Below the pieces are notes generated by a model that worked only from the letters and a program-made list of their open reading frames with translations, was not told the origin of the DNA and did no database searches. A program made the translations under genes and the position numbers. A stretch of DNA of 64,000 bases from Bog-473 sp963783245. GTDB lineage: Bacteria; Actinomycetota; Acidimicrobiia; Acidimicrobiales; RAAP-2. Position 1 is the first letter of the stretch. Every line of letters begins with the position of its first letter. Below are positions 28,024 to 36,793 of the stretch, piece by piece. Location: assembly GCA_963783245.1 (NCBI GenBank), contig CAWAMS010000009.1, forward strand, positions 9,556 through 73,555. Reading direction: 5' to 3'.

Positions 28024-28995
28024 GTGTCGCGACGCCGCCCCTTCACCGTCTCCGCCTCTTTCAGCTACCGCCTCAACGTGCTGGCCCTGGCCATGGTCAC
28101 CCTCATCGTGGTCACTGGCGGCGCCGTCCGCCTGACCGGCTCCGGCCTGGGGTGCAGCGACTGGCCGGAGTGCTCGGTGGGCCACCTCACCCCGGCCGTC
28201 CAGTTCCACGGGCTCATCGAGTTCGGGAACCGCCTGGTCACGGTGGTTTTGACGATCGTCGTGGCCGCCGCCTTCCTGGCTGCCGTCTTTCGCCGTCCAC
28301 GCCGGCGCGACCTGATCTGGCTGAGTGGTGGCCTCGTCATCGGCATTCTGGCCCAGGCGGTGCTGGGGGGGATCGTGGTCTACACGAAACTCAACCCTTA
28401 TCTCGTCATGGTGCACTTCTGCGCCACGATGATCCTGCTGGTCAATGCTGTCGTCCTGGTCCACCGCTCCACCCGGGCGTACGGGCCCGGGTCGGGCCAT
28501 CTCCTCATCCCGCGCACCCTGCTACGCCTGTTCTACGGCGTGCTGGTCCTCCTGGGCTTCGTCATCGCCGCAGGGACGGCCGCGACCGGTGCGGGACCCC
28601 TCGGGGGCGAGTCCTCGGGCCAGGTGATAGCGAAGCGCATCCCGGTCTCGCTGCGTGACCTGGCCGAGCTCCACGCCAGCCTGGTCATGCTGCTGATCGG
28701 CCTCACCATCGGCCTGGTCGTCGGGTTGCACATGGCGGACGTGCCCGAGCGGGTGCGGCGGGCAGGGCGCGTGCTCCTCGCAGTGATGGTGGCGCAGGCC
28801 GCGGTCGGCTACACCCAGTATTTCACCCACCTGCCCGCGGCTCTGGTGGAAGTCCACCTGCTCGGGGCGACCGTTCTGGTCATCGGTGCCACCCAGTGCT
28901 TCTTGGCGTGCACGTTCCACGCCCCCGAGGTGGTTCCTGCGCCCGTCCCCGACGAGCTGACAGCGGACACCGGCCTTCCGATCGGCGCCAGGTAG
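28024..28995 (+). CDS. ctaA: Heme A synthase
   Basis: A 323-residue CtaA/COX15-type membrane protein that oxidises heme O to heme A. Eight membrane helices are apparent. Typical landmarks are GGAVRLTGSGLGCSDWPEC in the first loop, including the redox-type cysteine, and conserved histidines in QFHGLIEFGNR, MVHFCATM, ELHASLVM and LVEVHLLGA. It starts at GTG 28024, divergent from ctaB. Together they supply heme A for an aa3-type oxidase encoded elsewhere. Confidence 0.95.
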   Translation: MSRRRPFTVSASFSYRLNVLALAMVTLIVVTGGAVRLTGSGLGCSDWPECSVGHLTPAVQFHGLIEFGNRLVTVVLTIVVAAAFLAAVFRRPRRRDLIWLSGGLVIGILAQAVLGGIVVYTKLNPYLVMVHFCATMILLVNAVVLVHRSTRAYGPGSGHLLIPRTLLRLFYGVLVLLGFVIAAGTAATGAGPLGGESSGQVIAKRIPVSLRDLAELHASLVMLLIGLTIGLVVGLHMADVPERVRRAGRVLLAVMVAQAAVGYTQYFTHLPAALVEVHLLGATVLVIGATQCFLACTFHAPEVVPAPVPDELTADTGLPIGAR

Positions 28996-29061
28996 GCTTA
29001 CCCACTGCTTCGTCTTCGTCCGGTCGGTCGTCGCACCCTTCGGGTGCCCGGCCGGCCACCG

Positions 29062-29134
29062 GCCCCCATCGTCTAGCGGCCTAGGACACCGCCCTTTCAC
29101 GGCGGCAGCACGGGTTCGAATCCCGTTGGGGGTG
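29062..29134 (+). tRNA. tRNA-Glu (anticodon TTC)
   Basis: A 73-nt cloverleaf. The acceptor GCCCCCA pairs with TGGGGGT, the anticodon stem-loop is CCGCC-CTTTCAC-GGCGG with anticodon TTC, and the T arm CGGG-TTCGAAT-CCCG is canonical. Discriminator G at 29134. No encoded CCA. Confidence 0.97.
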
Positions 29135-29141
29135 CTTGTGT

Positions 29142-29195
29142 GATGTCTCAAGACATCGAAGACCGGGCTTCAACGGGTGACCAGTGGATCACCCG
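29142..29195. terminator. Two hairpins between tRNA-Glu and the secreted-protein gene
   Basis: GATGTCT-CA-AGACATC (29142-29157) and CGGGTGA-N8-TCACCCG (29174-29195) are perfect inverted repeats. They lie just after the tRNA and 4 bp before the stop of the convergent gene. There is no T-tract, so classical intrinsic termination is uncertain. Confidence 0.4.
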
Positions 29196-29198
29196 CCG

Positions 29199-30860
29199 TC
29201 ATTGGTTAGAGGCATACGTGGCAATCCAGTACAGCGACGCAGTGAGCGGAGCTGATGCCGGAACCGAACTGCATTGACACATGTCCTGCATCTGCATCAC
29301 AGGTATGTCATTGCCGAGGGGCGTTCCGACGGTGCTGCTCGGAACCGTCGTGACGTATTGCCCGTCGACATAGAAGCTATCCCCACTCCCCGCCTTCCAA
29401 AGGACGGTGACCGTGTGCATGCCGGTCCCGGGGGCCGCAGTTGCATACGATCCCTGCGCCAAGACCTGACAGTTCGTTGTGCACCCATCAGCGTTGACGA
29501 TGTCCCAGTTGGCCACGCCGGATCCGCTACCTGCCCACATAAAATCTATCTCACCGTCGCCCCAAATATTGGACTGTGGCCAAGCTTCAAAGACGATGGC
29601 AACTTGTTGCCAGTTGGCAGCGGGACCGGATAACGAGTAGCAGTACGTGAAACCGCCGCCATCGCTCGGTGCCGTTGCGTTCGCCACTTGCATTCCGTCA
29701 CCGACGACACCTGGCCCCACGGATGGGTCGTTGTATCCAAGTTCCTCGAGAGCATTGCTGGTCGCCACAATGTGATTTGCAGCTATGTATCCACTGGGCG
29801 GCAATACACGAGCCCCTGCGCCGTAATTGCTGTACCCATCCCCGCCATTGGCTATTTGCGGACCGGTTATGGTCTGTGTGAGTGAGTACCCGGGAAAACT
29901 CGAACTTGTCGGCGGTGTCGGGTTGGAGCCACTGCATCCCGCACCACCACCGGAGGCCGGTGTGAGTGTCGGAGCTATCGCGGTACCCTCCGACTGGATC
30001 AGGGTGTAGTCCGCTGTTGTCGGGGTGACGACGATGCCTATGACAATGCCACTGCTTCCGAGGGTTCCGTGGAACGCAGCGTCGCCGAAGGTGAAGATGC
30101 CGCCGTCACTGGCCACGAGCCAGTACCCGTGCCCGTCGGGCGTGGCGGCCATGCCGATGATGGGCTGGTTCAGATGGATGGCCCCGGTGGAGCCGTAGAA
30201 CGCGGCGTCACCGAAGGTGAAGATGCCGCCGTCACTGGCTACGAGCCAGTACCCGTGCCCGTCGGGCGTGGCGGCCATGCCGACGATGGGCTGGTTCAGA
30301 TGGATGGCCCCGGTGGAGCCGTAGAACGCGGCGTCACCGAAGGTGAAGATGCCGCCGTCACTGGCCACGAGCCAGTACCCGTGCCCGTCGGGCGTGGCGG
30401 CCATGCCGACGATGGGCTGGTTCAGATGGATGGCCCCGGTGGAGCCGTAGAACGCGGCGTCACCGTAGGTGAAGATGCCGCCGTCACTGGCCACGAGCCA
30501 GTATCCGTGCCCGTCGGGCGTGGAGGCCATGCCCATGATGGGCTCGTTCAGGTGAAGATCCGAAAGTGCGGGAGACCCGAACAACGGGGCACCGCCCTGC
30601 GCACTGACCGCACCGAGCCAGTTCACGGTCCAGTACCCGCCATTTGGATCAGCGGCCAGATAGTGTCCGCCGCTGTAGTACTTGTCGGTCGTCGTGACCG
30701 CTTTGCCCGTGGTCCCTGTCGCGTTCACCGAGGCGTCGGCAGAGCCACCGACGCCGAAGCCGACTGTGACGGCCAGAACACTGCTCAGGACACCCAGAAG
30801 GCAGAGGAGCCACCCAGTTCGTTTCGGAATCGCTTCCCGAAGCTGCTGGATCTTTCGCAT
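29199..30860 (-). CDS. Secreted repeat protein with C-terminal lectin/glycosidase-like domain
   Basis: A 553-residue exported protein. A signal peptide (residues 1 to about 44; WLLCLLGVLSSVLAVTVGFGV, then ADA) is followed by four near-identical 42-residue repeats (GYWLVASDGGIFTFGDAAFYGSTG) at about residues 105-265. A Pro/Ser/Thr linker leads to a concanavalin-A-like domain resembling family 16 glycoside hydrolases or lectins (EAWPQSNIWGDGEIDFMW; HTVTVLWKAG). In GH16 the ExDxxE motif is catalytic; here GEIDFMW keeps E and D. ATG 30860 follows GAAGGAGA, which sits in a perfect hairpin below a c-di-GMP riboswitch. The repeat family also occurs at 55690-56400. Confidence 0.85.
   Translation of the reverse strand: MRKIQQLREAIPKRTGWLLCLLGVLSSVLAVTVGFGVGGSADASVNATGTTGKAVTTTDKYYSGGHYLAADPNGGYWTVNWLGAVSAQGGAPLFGSPALSDLHLNEPIMGMASTPDGHGYWLVASDGGIFTYGDAAFYGSTGAIHLNQPIVGMAATPDGHGYWLVASDGGIFTFGDAAFYGSTGAIHLNQPIVGMAATPDGHGYWLVASDGGIFTFGDAAFYGSTGAIHLNQPIIGMAATPDGHGYWLVASDGGIFTFGDAAFHGTLGSSGIVIGIVVTPTTADYTLIQSEGTAIAPTLTPASGGGAGCSGSNPTPPTSSSFPGYSLTQTITGPQIANGGDGYSNYGAGARVLPPSGYIAANHIVATSNALEELGYNDPSVGPGVVGDGMQVANATAPSDGGGFTYCYSLSGPAANWQQVAIVFEAWPQSNIWGDGEIDFMWAGSGSGVANWDIVNADGCTTNCQVLAQGSYATAAPGTGMHTVTVLWKAGSGDSFYVDGQYVTTVPSSTVGTPLGNDIPVMQMQDMCQCSSVPASAPLTASLYWIATYASNQ
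30079..30582. repeat. 126-bp tandem coding repeats, four units
   Basis: Units begin at 30079, 30205, 30331 and 30457, exactly 126 bp apart (42 codons). The middle two differ by only a few bases and the last is degenerate. The near-identity suggests recent duplication or gene conversion. Likely site of copy-number change and assembly collapse. Confidence 0.9.
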
Positions 30861-30862
30861 GT

Positions 30863-30887
30863 GTCTCCTTCAACCCGAGAAGGAGAC
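30863..30887 (-). promoter_or_regulatory. Shine-Dalgarno-sequestering hairpin
   Basis: GTCTCCTTC (30863-30871) and GAAGGAGAC (30879-30887) form a perfect 9-bp stem with a 7-base loop. On the minus-strand mRNA the stem contains the AAGGAG ribosome binding site of the gene starting at 30860, so the stem would block translation. Confidence 0.7.
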
Positions 30888-30894
30888 CGCTGGA

Positions 30895-30920
30895 AAATAG
30901 CTCTGCCATGATTGCTATTT
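30895..30920 (-). promoter_or_regulatory. Switching hairpin below the riboswitch
   Basis: AAATAGC (mRNA, from 30914-30920) pairs perfectly with GCTATTT (30895-30901). The first strand is also the 3' end of the riboswitch P1, so aptamer folding and this hairpin are mutually exclusive. Inferred expression platform. Confidence 0.55.
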
Positions 30921-30995
30921 CGGCGGCCCGGCTAACTCAGGGAGTCCCGTGGCTTTGCGTCCCTCCCTCGCGAGAGGTATGCCTTTTCGATTGCT
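30914..30995 (-). ncRNA. Cyclic-di-GMP-I (GEMM) riboswitch
   Basis: The minus strand carries the conserved GEMM-I core: CGAAAAGGC, a P2 stem capped by a GCGA tetraloop, then GGGACGCAAAGCCACGGG, a P3 arm, and AGCCGGG-CC-GCCGAAA closing P1. These are the near-invariant blocks of the class I c-di-GMP aptamer. It lies 54 bp upstream of a secreted repeat/lectin protein, a typical target for c-di-GMP control of surface proteins. Recognition is from memory of the consensus; no covariance search was run. Confidence 0.88.
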
Positions 30996-31198
30996 GTAGG
31001 ACAAATGCTTGTCGATTTTCGCTTCCGCGTCAATGCAGACCGCCGAACAGGGGCCACTTGCAACCACGTGGCAACCAATGAAGATGCCTCACCGCCTTGA
31101 CGGATGAAGGGTGGTTCGGGCACTGGAACGTGCTGGACGCAGCCGGTGTGCCGCACCAACTTGCGGCACGCTGACCACCTCCACAATTTCGGCCACGG

Positions 31199-31525
31199 TC
31201 AGGTTTCCGGGGGATGCGCCATCGAGTTCAGGCCCTCGGGTACTCGTGCCAGGCGCAGATCCACTCGGCCACCGCGCAGTGGCACGCCTTCTTTGCGCAG
31301 CAGGTCGAGTTGTGGGCGGCCCTTGGCAACTGAGCCGTCCGCACGCACAACCCGGTGCCACGGAACGTCGAGCGCGGTGGAGGCAAGGACGTGGCCGACC
31401 AGCCGTGGCGCGTTCGGATCGATATCGCCGTAGGTGCGGACGAAGCCCTCGGGGATGGCCCGCACCCGCGACAGAATCAGGGCAACCCGGGCGGCGGACG
31501 AATCCGCACCCCGCTCAGGTGGCAA
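31199..31525 (-). CDS. Alkyltransferase-like (ATL) DNA-binding protein
   Basis: A 108-residue member of the O6-alkylguanine-DNA alkyltransferase C-terminal fold. The active-site PCHRV of true alkyltransferases is replaced by PWHRVV, the hallmark of ATL proteins, which bind O6-alkylguanine and hand it to nucleotide excision repair instead of removing the group. The helix-turn-helix region (IPEGFVRTYGDI; APRLVGHVLAS) and the Arg finger are present. It starts at TTG 31525. It is upstream of no repair gene on its strand but lies next to a 3-methyladenine glycosylase gene, so this is a small alkylation-damage locus. Confidence 0.85.
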   Translation of the reverse strand: MPPERGADSSAARVALILSRVRAIPEGFVRTYGDIDPNAPRLVGHVLASTALDVPWHRVVRADGSVAKGRPQLDLLRKEGVPLRGGRVDLRLARVPEGLNSMAHPPET

Positions 31526-31643
31526 TGCTCGTCGGCGGTGCGCCGCTGCCGTTCTCGAGACCCTTGAGACTGACAGCTCCTGCCGGCTTCACGGCGTTGA
31601 CGGCAACCGGGATCATCTTCATCATCAATCTCGGGTGGGACAT
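31515..31643 (-). CDS. Possible 42-residue small ORF upstream of the ATL gene
   Basis: ATG 31643 follows AAGGGG with good spacing, and the frame runs 42 codons (MSHPRLMMKMIPVAVNAVKP...), ending inside the first codons of the ATL gene, which it overlaps by 11 bases. Arrangement and ribosome binding site suggest a coupled leader or small protein. No family recognised. It may be fortuitous. Confidence 0.3.
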   Translation of the reverse strand: MSHPRLMMKMIPVAVNAVKPAGAVSLKGLENGSGAPPTSIAT

Positions 31644-31766
31644 CGATCCCCTTCGGTAGAGAGACAGAGCCACTCTGACCCCGGTCTACAACGTGCCTTC
31701 CGCCGTGCACACAAGTATGACCGGGCTCTCCGGATGTCGGGCCAGAGGCAAAGGTCCCGGTTGCCG

Positions 31767-32458
31767 TTACCTGAGGCCGGGATCGGTCCCACCACGGAAC
31801 AGGCTCACAGCCTCCCAGCAGTAGCGGGCAACCACGGAGCGGTAAGGGCGAAACCGATCACCGAGTGGCACGAGATCCTTGGCCGACGGCGCGGTCGCCA
31901 GGCCCCACGCCAACCCGTAGCCCTGCCGGACACCGAGGTCGTCGACCGGCCAGATGTCCAACCGCCGGAGCTCGAACATCAGATACATCTCGGCGGTCCA
32001 CCGTCCGATGCCGCGCACCGTGACAAGGTCCGCGATCACCTCTTCGTCGGTCTTTCCTCCGGTTCCCGGAGAGATCGATGGTGCCATCGAGAACCTTGAT
32101 TGAGAGGTCGCGCACCGAGGCGACCTTGTTGCCCGAGAGGCCGGCTGCGCGCAATTGCTGCATCGGGCACCGCCGCAATGGCTTCTGCGGTGAGCCGGCC
32201 GCCGGCAGCGGTGACCACACGCCCGAGGATCGTGTGCGCGGCTCGCCCGCTCAATTGCTGGGAGGCGATCGAGCGGACCAGCGCGCCGAAGTGGCCGTCG
32301 GCACTCCGCGGTCGGTGGCGCAGAGGTCCGACCAATGCAACGAGGTTCGCCATCACCGGATCGCGCCCGGCCACCTCGTCGACGGCCGTGGCCAGCGAGA
32401 CCCGGCCCATCAGGCCATGGCGCGATCTCGAGTGCGGATTCGGTCCGTGTAGGGTCAC
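31767..32458 (-). CDS. AlkA-like DNA-3-methyladenine glycosylase (two frameshifts)
   Basis: A base-excision glycosylase of the HhH-GPD superfamily, about 228 residues once frames are joined. The N-terminal part has HFGALVRSIASQQLSGRAA. The middle (QLRAAGLSGNKVASVRDLS) and the helix-hairpin-helix with catalytic Asp (VRGIGRWTAEMYLMF; WPVDDLGV) lie in the other two frames. Changes fall near 32160 and 32055. GTG 32458 overlaps the patatin stop (GTGA). It removes 3-methyladenine and related alkylated bases, matching the adjacent ATL gene. The clean motifs argue for sequencing indels. Confidence 0.85.
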
Positions 32459-33709
32459 CGAAGACCCTCACCGCGTTCGACTCGCTGCAGGAACTCCGTG
32501 GCCTCCTGGGCCGACCGGGGGACGTGACCGTTGCCGGCCATGTCCATGACGAACTCGGTGGCGGCCGACACGCCATTCAAGAAGAGCTCGTCCTGCTGGG
32601 CCGGGGTGAGGTCGAAGTCGGTGGCCGTGAGCCCGGCGTTCGCCACGAAGATCGTCCTGGCCGCCGTCGAGGCGTCGACGCTGTAGGCGTCCCATTCGTT
32701 CATCATGGTGTGCAGGCAGCCCTTGGCCACATCGAATGCGCTTGTGGCGGAACGATCGGCCGGGAATCGTCGTCTGGAGCGACGACAGTTTGATGCCGAT
32801 CGTCGGCCAGCGCGGCGGCGGCCATCGAGCCGGACGAAGGCGTCGATCGGAAAGTTGCGCAACATGCCACCGTCGACCCAGGTGACCGTTCCACCGTCAT
32901 AGTGCGTGCGAAGGACACCGCCCCCCGGCGTCGGTATGTCGACGTCGGCCGGGAGCGCCGTGAAAGTGACCGGTTCGAAGAAGAACGGAATCGACATGGA
33001 CGCCCGCACCGCGGCCACCACATCCTGCGTGTCTCGATCGCACCCGTAGTGGTCGTAGTCCCACGGAAGATGCACCAGTTCGCCGCGGGTGATATCCGAG
33101 GTGTGCACGACCAATCGATACTTCCGGTCATGGGGCAGGCTCATGCCCGGGTCATCGGCCTGCTCGATCTTCAGGTCGGCGAAGGTACGCACACCCAGCT
33201 GGTCGTGGAGAATCGGGCCCAGCCACTCGATCAGGTAGTCACCCGGAGTACAGACCCATCCGATGGGCGAGGATCCCGGCATCCGCCACGGCGCCTCCCG
33301 GTTTGCCGAACCGGTCCAAGAAGTGGTGCAGCTTGCCTTCGGGCATGAAATTCCTGAACGAGAGCGCATCGAGATAGCCCCGGAGCGAACTCATCGGTTG
33401 ACCGGCCTTGGTGATCGATGCAATAAGGGTGGCGGCGATCGCCCCTGCGCTGGTGCCGGCCACCCGGGCGAACCGGTAGCCGGCTTCGGCCAGTACGGAC
33501 ACCGCGCCGACGATGCCGATCCCCTTGACGCCCCCGCCTTCGAGGGCGAGGTCGGCCACCAGTTCCTTGGGGCCGGCGGCAGACCACCCGTCGACGCTGC
33601 GCAAACGCTCTGCGGCGGCGTCGAAGGCCTCTTGCAGCGGCTGCGGCCGCGTGTACCCCCAGAGGGCATCACGGTCTACGAGGGCTCCGTACCCATCGCC
33701 GGGTTCCAC
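32455..33709 (-). CDS. Patatin-like phospholipase (several frameshifts)
   Basis: A patatin-family serine hydrolase of about 415 residues that deacylates lipids. The oxyanion loop LEGGGVKGIG, nucleophile elbow GTSAG, and the Asp of WVDGGMLRNFP form the complete Ser-Asp dyad. A shift near 33245 (GGTGAC reads GGGTGAC, creating a stop) separates the N-terminal third. A pair of compensating shifts near 32820 and 32745 scrambles about 25 residues; the other frame restores RWPTIGIKLSS. I place the start at GTG 33709; ATG 33716 has the better ribosome binding site but is out of frame. Coupled to the glycosylase gene. Confidence 0.82.
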
Positions 33710-33872
33710 GCCATGATGTCCCTCCCTTGCAGTCGCGCCGCGCCGTGCCGGCACCTCGTGCCGATTCTGGCATGCGGTGACCGCCCTGAGACGGGACGAG
33801 AAGTCGCTATATGCCGAACGGCCTGCTGACCCGGTGCTCGGCTCTCCAACGCAGCTCCAACCCGCATCCGCG

Positions 33873-34635
33873 TCACGCCTCGCCACATCGGCTGCGTGGC
33901 CGCCGCGCAAACCGAAGAGCCGCTTTCCGAAGCGCCAGATAGGCCACGACCGCCAGGTTGACGAGGAGCGTCACCAGCTTCAACCAGCCGAACGAGGAGA
34001 CCAACTCGTAGAGCTCGAGCGGCACGAAGGCGAGGGTGGCGACGAACGTCAGGTATTCGGCCCATCGCTTGGCCAGCCACAGGCCCGACCATCTCGACCG
34101 CTTCGAGCGAGGCGTACCCTACGAGCACGAAACCGATCCAGTAGAGGTGCGTGGGCGAAATCACGAAAATGTGCCGGAAATCGCCGAGAAGGCCCTTCCG
34201 GGCGTTGGGTCCTCCCGAGGCGCCGAAGAGTCCGTTCATGATCGCGACATAGTCATGCTTCAGGGTGAGGCGATGGCCGATGAAGAGGAAGACGGCGACC
34301 GCCAACCCGCTCAGGACGATGACGTGCACGCGCGCGCTCTACAGCGATGAGCCGCAGCACATATCGATCGCGCAGCGCGGGCCCGCGCAACGGCACCTCG
34401 ATCTCGTCACGGCCCGGCAGGCGGTCACGGCGTGGGCTCTGCCGGCACCTGACGAGGTAACCAGGCATCACACCGCAAGCAGCGATGCCAACGCAGGCCG
34501 TCGTACTCCCGCACCACGAGCGCGTCCTCGGGTTCGATCATCGCGACGTCGGTCCCGACCAGCGCGTGACCCTTCGAGGGCGCAGGCTATGAGCTCGTAG
34601 CGGTTGGATGTGTCCCGCTTCGCTCCCTTACTCAT
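33873..34635 (-). pseudogene. DUF2127 membrane protein with N-terminal zinc-ribbon-like segment (four frameshifts as read)
   Basis: Joined across frames, this gives about 250 residues. The start is MSKGAKRDTSNRYELIACAL, followed by a soluble part ending HRCLRCDAWLP (a C-x2-C pair suggesting a metal site). The DUF2127 core follows: LRLIAVERA, a membrane helix VIVLSGLAVAVFLFIGH, THLYWIGFVLVGYASLEAVEMVGLWLAKRWAEYL and two more helices. Frame changes lie near 34570, 34435, 34330 and 34080. It ends at TGA 33873. Function of DUF2127 is unknown. Four single-base shifts in one otherwise coherent protein suggest sequence error, but as read it cannot be translated. Confidence 0.65.
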
Positions 34636-34642
34636 CGTTCAC

Positions 34643-35585
34643 TCAGTAGCCATCAGGCCCGACGACGCCCTCCAACGGCTCACCGGCCAAAAACCGCTCA
34701 AGGTTGTCGCAGAAATACTCGGTGGCGGCGGCGAACTGTGTCTGCCCGGCCCACGAGGCGTGCGGCGTGAGGAACACCTTGGGGTGATCGAACATCCAGT
34801 GCCCAGCCGGAAGAGGCTCGGGCGTCGTGACGTCGAGCGACGCACGCCCGACCGTCCCGTCGTCGAGCGCGCGGCGCAGCGCGTCCTGATCCACCAGAGA
34901 GCCCCGGGCGATATTCACCAGGTGGACCCCGGGTCGCACGAGGGCCAGGGTCTCGGCGTTGAGCACCAGGCGGGTGTCGTCGGTGGCGGGCGCTGCCAGC
35001 ACGAGATGGTCGGCCACCGAGATCAGGTCGTGGAACGAGGTGGTCATGACCACGCCCTCAATGGGGCTCGGCAGATCCCGGCGTCGCATGGCCACCACGG
35101 ACATGTCCAAGGCCAACGCGATGCGTGCCACCCGTTGCGCGATGCCCCCGAAGCCGTAGAGACCGAGCGTCGACCCGGCCAACAACCCCGCCTGCTGCGA
35201 CGAACCAGTGCTCGGGCGGTTCCCGGAGCCAGTTGTCCGGAAAGTCACGGGCGAACGCGCCCATGGTGGCGATGACGTATTCGCTGATGGCCACCGCCGC
35301 CACGCCCCGGGCCGACGTGAGCACGGGCGCCGCGCGCACCTCGGGCGGAACGCCGTCGAGTCCGGTCCCGATCAGCTGCGCCCATTGCACGCCGGCGGCC
35401 ATGGCCTCGACCGCGTGGGGTCCCCAACCCCCGAACAGCACCTCGCCCCGGACACCGCCGGGCACTCCGCCGGAAATGTCGACGACCTCGGTGTCGGGGA
35501 ACCGGGACCGGATCCGGGCGAGCGCACCCGGGAGGCTGCAGAACACGACGACGCCGGACTTCTGCGCGACAGGTTCTGATGACAC
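34643..35585 (-). CDS. D-isomer-specific 2-hydroxyacid dehydrogenase (one frameshift)
   Basis: An NAD(P)-dependent 2-hydroxyacid dehydrogenase of about 313 residues. The N-terminal substrate half ends with the conserved SARGVAAVAISEYVIATMGAF. A frame change near 35210 leads to the Rossmann motif GLYGFGGIAQRVARIA, the catalytic Arg in NIARGSLVDQDAL, Glu in the PEPLPAGHW loop and His in TPHASWAG. All catalytic residues are kept. It starts at GTG 35585. The stop is 7 bp before the DUF2127 start. Substrate specificity is not evident (glyoxylate/hydroxypyruvate reductase-like). Confidence 0.86.
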
Positions 35586-35667
35586 GGCTGCAGTCTGGCA
35601 CCGACGGCGCTGTGATTCCGATGAGTGTGCCTCGCGCCCCGGCGTCCGGTCACCCTTGTCGGAGCCG

Positions 35668-36579
35668 TCAGTGGCCCACGACGACGGGCGCCAGGCTGCT
35701 CGAGCTGCGCCACCGCCGCTGGGCAGATCCCCCAAGGGCTGGAGCACGACGTGGTCGGCGCCGTTGTCACGATGCTCGGCGATCCGGCGGGCGATGTCCT
35801 CCGCGCTGCCCCAGGCCACGATGGCGTCGACCAGCCGGTCACTGCCCCCGTCGGCCAGGTCATCCCCGTAGCCGAGATGCTTGAGGTTGTTCACGTAGTT
35901 GGGCAGGCGCAGATAGCCCGACAGATGCTCACGGCCGATGCTGCGGGCTTCGGCGGGGTCGGACTCGAGGGCGATGGCCTGCTCGGGGATCAAGAGCTTG
36001 TCGGGACCCAGCGCGGCGCGGGCGAGCGCCGTGTGCGCCGGAGGCACGAGATACGGGTGTGCGCCGTCTGCGCGCGCACGCGACAGGTCGAGCATTTTGG
36101 GGCGCAGCGCCGCCAGCACGCGGGGAACGGGCACGTCGCAGTGGGGTGCATAGGACGACGGAGGCATCCATGCCGTCGAGGTAGTTGACCATCGTTTCCA
36201 GTGGCTTGGCGTAGATCTGCCCGCTCATCTCGACGATCGGGCCGTGGCTGATCCCGATCCCGAGCACGAAGCGACCGGGGTATGCCGCACCCAGCGTGGC
36301 GCCGCCACCCTCCATGGCGCCCGGCTGACGGGCCCAGACGTTGGCGATCCCGGTGCCCGTCGAGATGTGCTCGGTCGCCGCCAGCAGCACCGACTGGTGG
36401 GCGAAGGCCTCTTTGCCGCCCACGATCTCACCCGTCCAGATGGAGCCGTACCCCAGCTCCTCGATACGCCGGGCGATCTCACGCTCCCGCTCGATGGTCG
36501 CACCCATCAGCGACCCCATCCAGACGCCGACCGGTCCCAGCCGCTCCCGGGCTGCGATTACTTCGTCATTGCTCAGCAT
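35668..36579 (-). CDS. LLM-class F420-dependent oxidoreductase (frameshifts)
   Basis: A luciferase-like TIM-barrel oxidoreductase, probably F420-dependent, of about 305 residues. It begins at ATG 36579 behind AAGGAG. The core has IEELGYGSIWTGE, IANVWARQPGAMEGGGATL and PGRFVLGIGISHGPIVE. A shift near 36165 moves to the frame with PRVLAALRPKMLDL and GSAEDIARRIAEHRDNGADHVVLQPL. Near the 3' end a further indel restores QLAPVVVGH and the stop at 35668. F420 use is inferred from family and lineage. Divergent from the 3-hydroxyacyl-CoA dehydrogenase gene. Confidence 0.83.
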
Positions 36580-36793
36580 GCCGAACACTCCTTCGATCAT
36601 CGTGACCTGCCCTTACTAGCCGACAATGGTGCTCCGGGCGAAGGAAGGAAGCGCGAACAGCCCGAACGCCCTCCTGCAAGGGCATCACCGTATGGGGGAG
36701 GCCGATTCCGGGGTGTTTGCCAGGAGGGAGAGCAAGATGCTCAACTCGTCCTTTGCGGCAGCGCCGGGACGTGCCGATAGGAGAAGAGAACCA

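Noticed and set aside
30079..30582. CRISPR-like array
   Set aside because: Unit length 126 bp, no spacers, and the repeats are in-frame protein repeats.
30069..30911. 280-residue plus-strand frame with repeated EGEDAAVTGHEPVPVPVGRG
   Set aside because: It is the antisense of the tandem coding repeat; no start region or family features.
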